From positions 1 through 33,325 of IMG/VR virus record IMGVR_UViG_3300011258_000882: a stretch of 33,325 nt of DNA; one strand, written 5' to 3'. Positions 31,711 through 33,325 of this stretch are shown one piece after another (within the stretch, counting starts at the first letter, position 1; every line of letters starts with the position of its first letter). The DNA comes from a virus. The notes beneath the pieces are model-generated. The model ran no database searches. It was given only the letters and a program-made list of their open reading frames with translations, and was not told the origin of the DNA. Both the position numbers and the translations under genes were made by a program.

Positions 31711-32916
31711 ATGGCTTACAACGCTCTTACCGGAACAGTTATAGCAAACAGGGATCCGGTCTTTGCCCCAAGTTCAAACGGCGGATCTCACTCAAACGCT
31801 ATTCATGGTGAGTTTCATGGCGAAGGAATGTACCTTCAAAATGTTGCTCGCGTAGTGGCAAACGACATAAATGATTATGTCGTTACTCTCGGTAATCAAG
31901 AGCAAAGCTTAGTTGGAGAACCAAACCTGAGATTTAATGGCTCTCGCCTTTATGTAAATGCCCCAGTCACCGCATCAGCATTGCATCTCACCGATCTGCC
32001 TGATCTTGATAATCCCGATTCAACAGTGTTGCTGGCTATAGATGAAAACGGAAACGTTTTTAAAAGCAGCCCAACACCAACTAGTGGACCTCTCTATTCC
32101 ATTCAGTTTGAGGGCAACAACAATAGCATCACTGGATCGTCTAGTTTTATTTTTAATCCACTATCATCCAGCCTCTATGTGTCTGGAGCTATCAGTGGTT
32201 CAACGATGCAGCTAAGTGGGCTTAGTCAAAGCCCGAATCCAGAAAACACAACATTGATTGCAATCGATGACGATGGCAATTTGTTTAAAAGCACCCCGCC
32301 CCCATCGGTAGGACCAATCTATTCTCTACAATTCGAGGGAGACGACAACGGTGTTAGCGGTTCTAGCAACTTTACTTACAATCCTAATCTCAATAAGGTT
32401 AACTTAAGCGGAAATCTCATAATCTCCGGCAACATCACCGCCCACACTTTTGATATCATCCACACAGACATCATAGAGATTGATGCTTCTGGTTCTACAT
32501 TCTTCGGAAACACCAATGATGATGTTCACGTCCGCACAGGCTCCCTATCTATTATGTCCTCATCGGGAGAGCAGTTCGGAGTAGATGTAGAGAATAAGAT
32601 TACTTCTATCAACACAGGCATAGTTCTAAACAGAACAACCACCGCAGTAGATTACACAGCTAAGAAGTCAAACTACATAATAGGGGTAGACTCCACAAGC
32701 AACCCAGTAACTGTAACATTGCCCGACGCTGCTACCTTATCTAGTGGTCATGCATTTGTCGTGAAAGACGAAGGGGGCGCTACTTACACCAATAGCATAA
32801 CGATTTCAGCTTCAGGATCGCAAAAAATCAATAACTCAAATACAGCAGTTTTAGAAGTGCCCTATTCATCTATTCAGCTTTATTGTAACGGCACCAGTGG
32901 TTTCTTCATTTTCTAA
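31711..32916 (+). CDS. Fibre-like virion protein with tandem repeats
   Basis: 401 aa. Two tandem units of about 75 residues (about 88-163 and 164-239) share LLAIDENGNVFKSSPTPTSG against LIAIDDDGNLFKSTPPPSVG and YSIQFEG against YSLQFEG; the FNGSRLYVNA segment at 76-85 looks like the end of a degenerate earlier unit. They are followed by FFGNTNDD and a C-terminal tip-like module (NYIIGVDS, FVVKDEGG, IQLYCNGTSGFFIF) shared with the previous gene. The ribosome site AGGAG is well placed. A trimeric fibre or head-surface appendage is the likely class; receptor contact is possible but unproven. Confidence 0.78.
   Translation: MAYNALTGTVIANRDPVFAPSSNGGSHSNAIHGEFHGEGMYLQNVARVVANDINDYVVTLGNQEQSLVGEPNLRFNGSRLYVNAPVTASALHLTDLPDLDNPDSTVLLAIDENGNVFKSSPTPTSGPLYSIQFEGNNNSITGSSSFIFNPLSSSLYVSGAISGSTMQLSGLSQSPNPENTTLIAIDDDGNLFKSTPPPSVGPIYSLQFEGDDNGVSGSSNFTYNPNLNKVNLSGNLIISGNITAHTFDIIHTDIIEIDASGSTFFGNTNDDVHVRTGSLSIMSSSGEQFGVDVENKITSINTGIVLNRTTTAVDYTAKKSNYIIGVDSTSNPVTVTLPDAATLSSGHAFVVKDEGGATYTNSITISASGSQKINNSNTAVLEVPYSSIQLYCNGTSGFFIF
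31972..32199 (+). repeat. Tandem fibre repeat unit 1
   Basis: Encodes residues about 88-163 of the 401-aa fibre-like protein, including IDENGNVFKSSP, YSIQFEGNN and SLYVSGAISG. Offset to unit 2 is about 225 nt. Confidence 0.7.
32200..32427 (+). repeat. Tandem fibre repeat unit 2
   Basis: Encodes residues about 164-239, including IDDDGNLFKSTP, YSLQFEGDD and KVNLSGNLIISG. Similar to unit 1 at protein level but diverged in DNA, so the duplication is not recent. Confidence 0.7.
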
Positions 32917-32938
32917 TTTCCACTAATGATTTGAGATC

Positions 32939-32945
32939 CTATTTA
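32939..32945 (+). promoter_or_regulatory. Recurring CTATTTA intergenic motif, copy E
   Basis: CCTATTTAT in the 88-bp gap, 59 nt before the ATG at 33005; the reverse strand reads ATAAATAGG. TTACGAC at 32980-32986 and a strong AGGAGG at 32992-32997 follow. Fifth gap copy of the motif. Confidence 0.4.
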
Positions 32946-33004
32946 TGAGTGAATAGGCAAGGCTATGCCCTTGTTTATCTTACGACATTATAGGAGGATT
33001 TTAT

Positions 33005-33325
33005 ATGTCTAATTACGTTCCCGCAAAGGGTACTCAGGATCCACTCTGGAAGGGTGGTGGTCTTGAGGTTTCTGGTTCAGGCGTCTTGCGCGTTTCTGGT
33101 TCAGGTACAAATGGTGAGGATATCCATCAGGATTTCAAAGATCACCTTGGAATTACTTCCGTCGAGACTCGTCTCTCTCTAGCAGAGGATGAGGAAGCTG
33201 CCGACATGGTGTCTCTCGACACCCGCATCTCTACTCTAGATTCAGAGCAGGATGCCGATCAGGCTTCTCTTGATCTTCGCGTTTCTAACGAAGAAGATAA
33301 CCGCGTCGCTGCTGATGGTTCTCTC
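33005..33325 (+). CDS. Virion protein with coiled-coil repeats (3' end outside window)
   Basis: The first 107 codons are present and the frame is open to the last base. The N-terminus (MSNYVPAKGTQDPLWKGGGL) is followed by a doubled VSGSG segment (LEVSGSGVLRVSGSG) and then heptad-like repeats (SLDTRISTLDSEQDADQASL, then RVSNEEDNRVAADGSL), typical of trimeric coiled-coil fibre shafts. A strong AGGAGG ribosome site sits 7 nt upstream. A tail or head fibre protein is likely; the rest is needed to say more. Confidence 0.75.
   Translation, partial: MSNYVPAKGTQDPLWKGGGLEVSGSGVLRVSGSGTNGEDIHQDFKDHLGITSVETRLSLAEDEEAADMVSLDTRISTLDSEQDADQASLDLRVSNEEDNRVAADGSL

Noticed and set aside
32953-32974. Possible terminator hairpin in the gap before 33005
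   Set aside because: Only 3-5 bp can pair (AAGG/CCTT type), with no T run after a stable stem.
1-33325. CRISPR arrays, tRNA genes, insertion sequences, att sites
   Set aside because: No regularly spaced direct repeats, cloverleaf-like sequence with CCA-type ends, transposase motifs or terminal inverted repeats were seen in the gaps, which are all short.

Overview
This window is a stretch of a large tailed-phage genome (Caudoviricetes), distantly related to T4 and probably a marine or uncultured myovirus-like virus. The reasons are a T4-order head cassette (terminase ATPase/nuclease, portal, gp21-type prohead protease), T4-like replication functions (primase, RuvC-type resolvase, Mre11/Rad50), many large virion proteins, tightly packed genes all on the + strand with 1-17 nt overlaps, and no ribosomal RNA, tRNA or bacterial metabolic genes. 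The host cannot be named from the sequence. The major capsid protein, tail sheath and tail tube are not recognisable here.

Layout. 1-11595: nine large virion (tail, baseplate or fibre type) proteins, including two paralogous pairs. 11595-14823: a small membrane protein with a zinc-protease HExxH motif, a RuvC-like resolvase, a CHC2/TOPRIM primase, an unknown protein and a tagged unknown. 14828-19239: a near-consensus sigma70-type promoter drives a 30-codon membrane micro-ORF, then an Mre11-Rad50 nuclease/ATPase fused in one polypeptide, then an FtsZ/tubulin-like GTPase. 19244-20862: two proteins carrying a recurring N-terminal tag. 20859-21848: a lysis-like trio (holin-like, spanin-like coiled coil, signal-peptide protein) with no endolysin. 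21832-22449: two small proteins. 22477-30343: packaging and head assembly (terminase, portal, unknowns, tagged proteins, prohead protease, a small tagged protein where T4 has its scaffold gene). 30352-30600: a phage-borne ribosomal protein bS21. 30640 to the end: fibre or decoration-like proteins built from shared repeat modules.

How it may work together. At least six proteins begin with a short amphipathic Lys/Glu-rich helix (type MKITKxxLKQIIKEEL). In several of them, and in the protease itself, a (I/L)xE|G sequence follows, which is the T4 gp21 cleavage consensus. This suggests a capsid-targeting leader that loads several proteins into the prohead and is removed by the encoded protease. 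That is inference, but it is the strongest candidate for an undescribed system here. The other notable items are the one-chain Mre11-Rad50, the FtsZ-like GTPase translationally coupled to it, the bS21 homologue, and a CTATTTA motif present in five of the seven intergenic gaps longer than 25 bp. No stretch over 300 bases lacks a gene.
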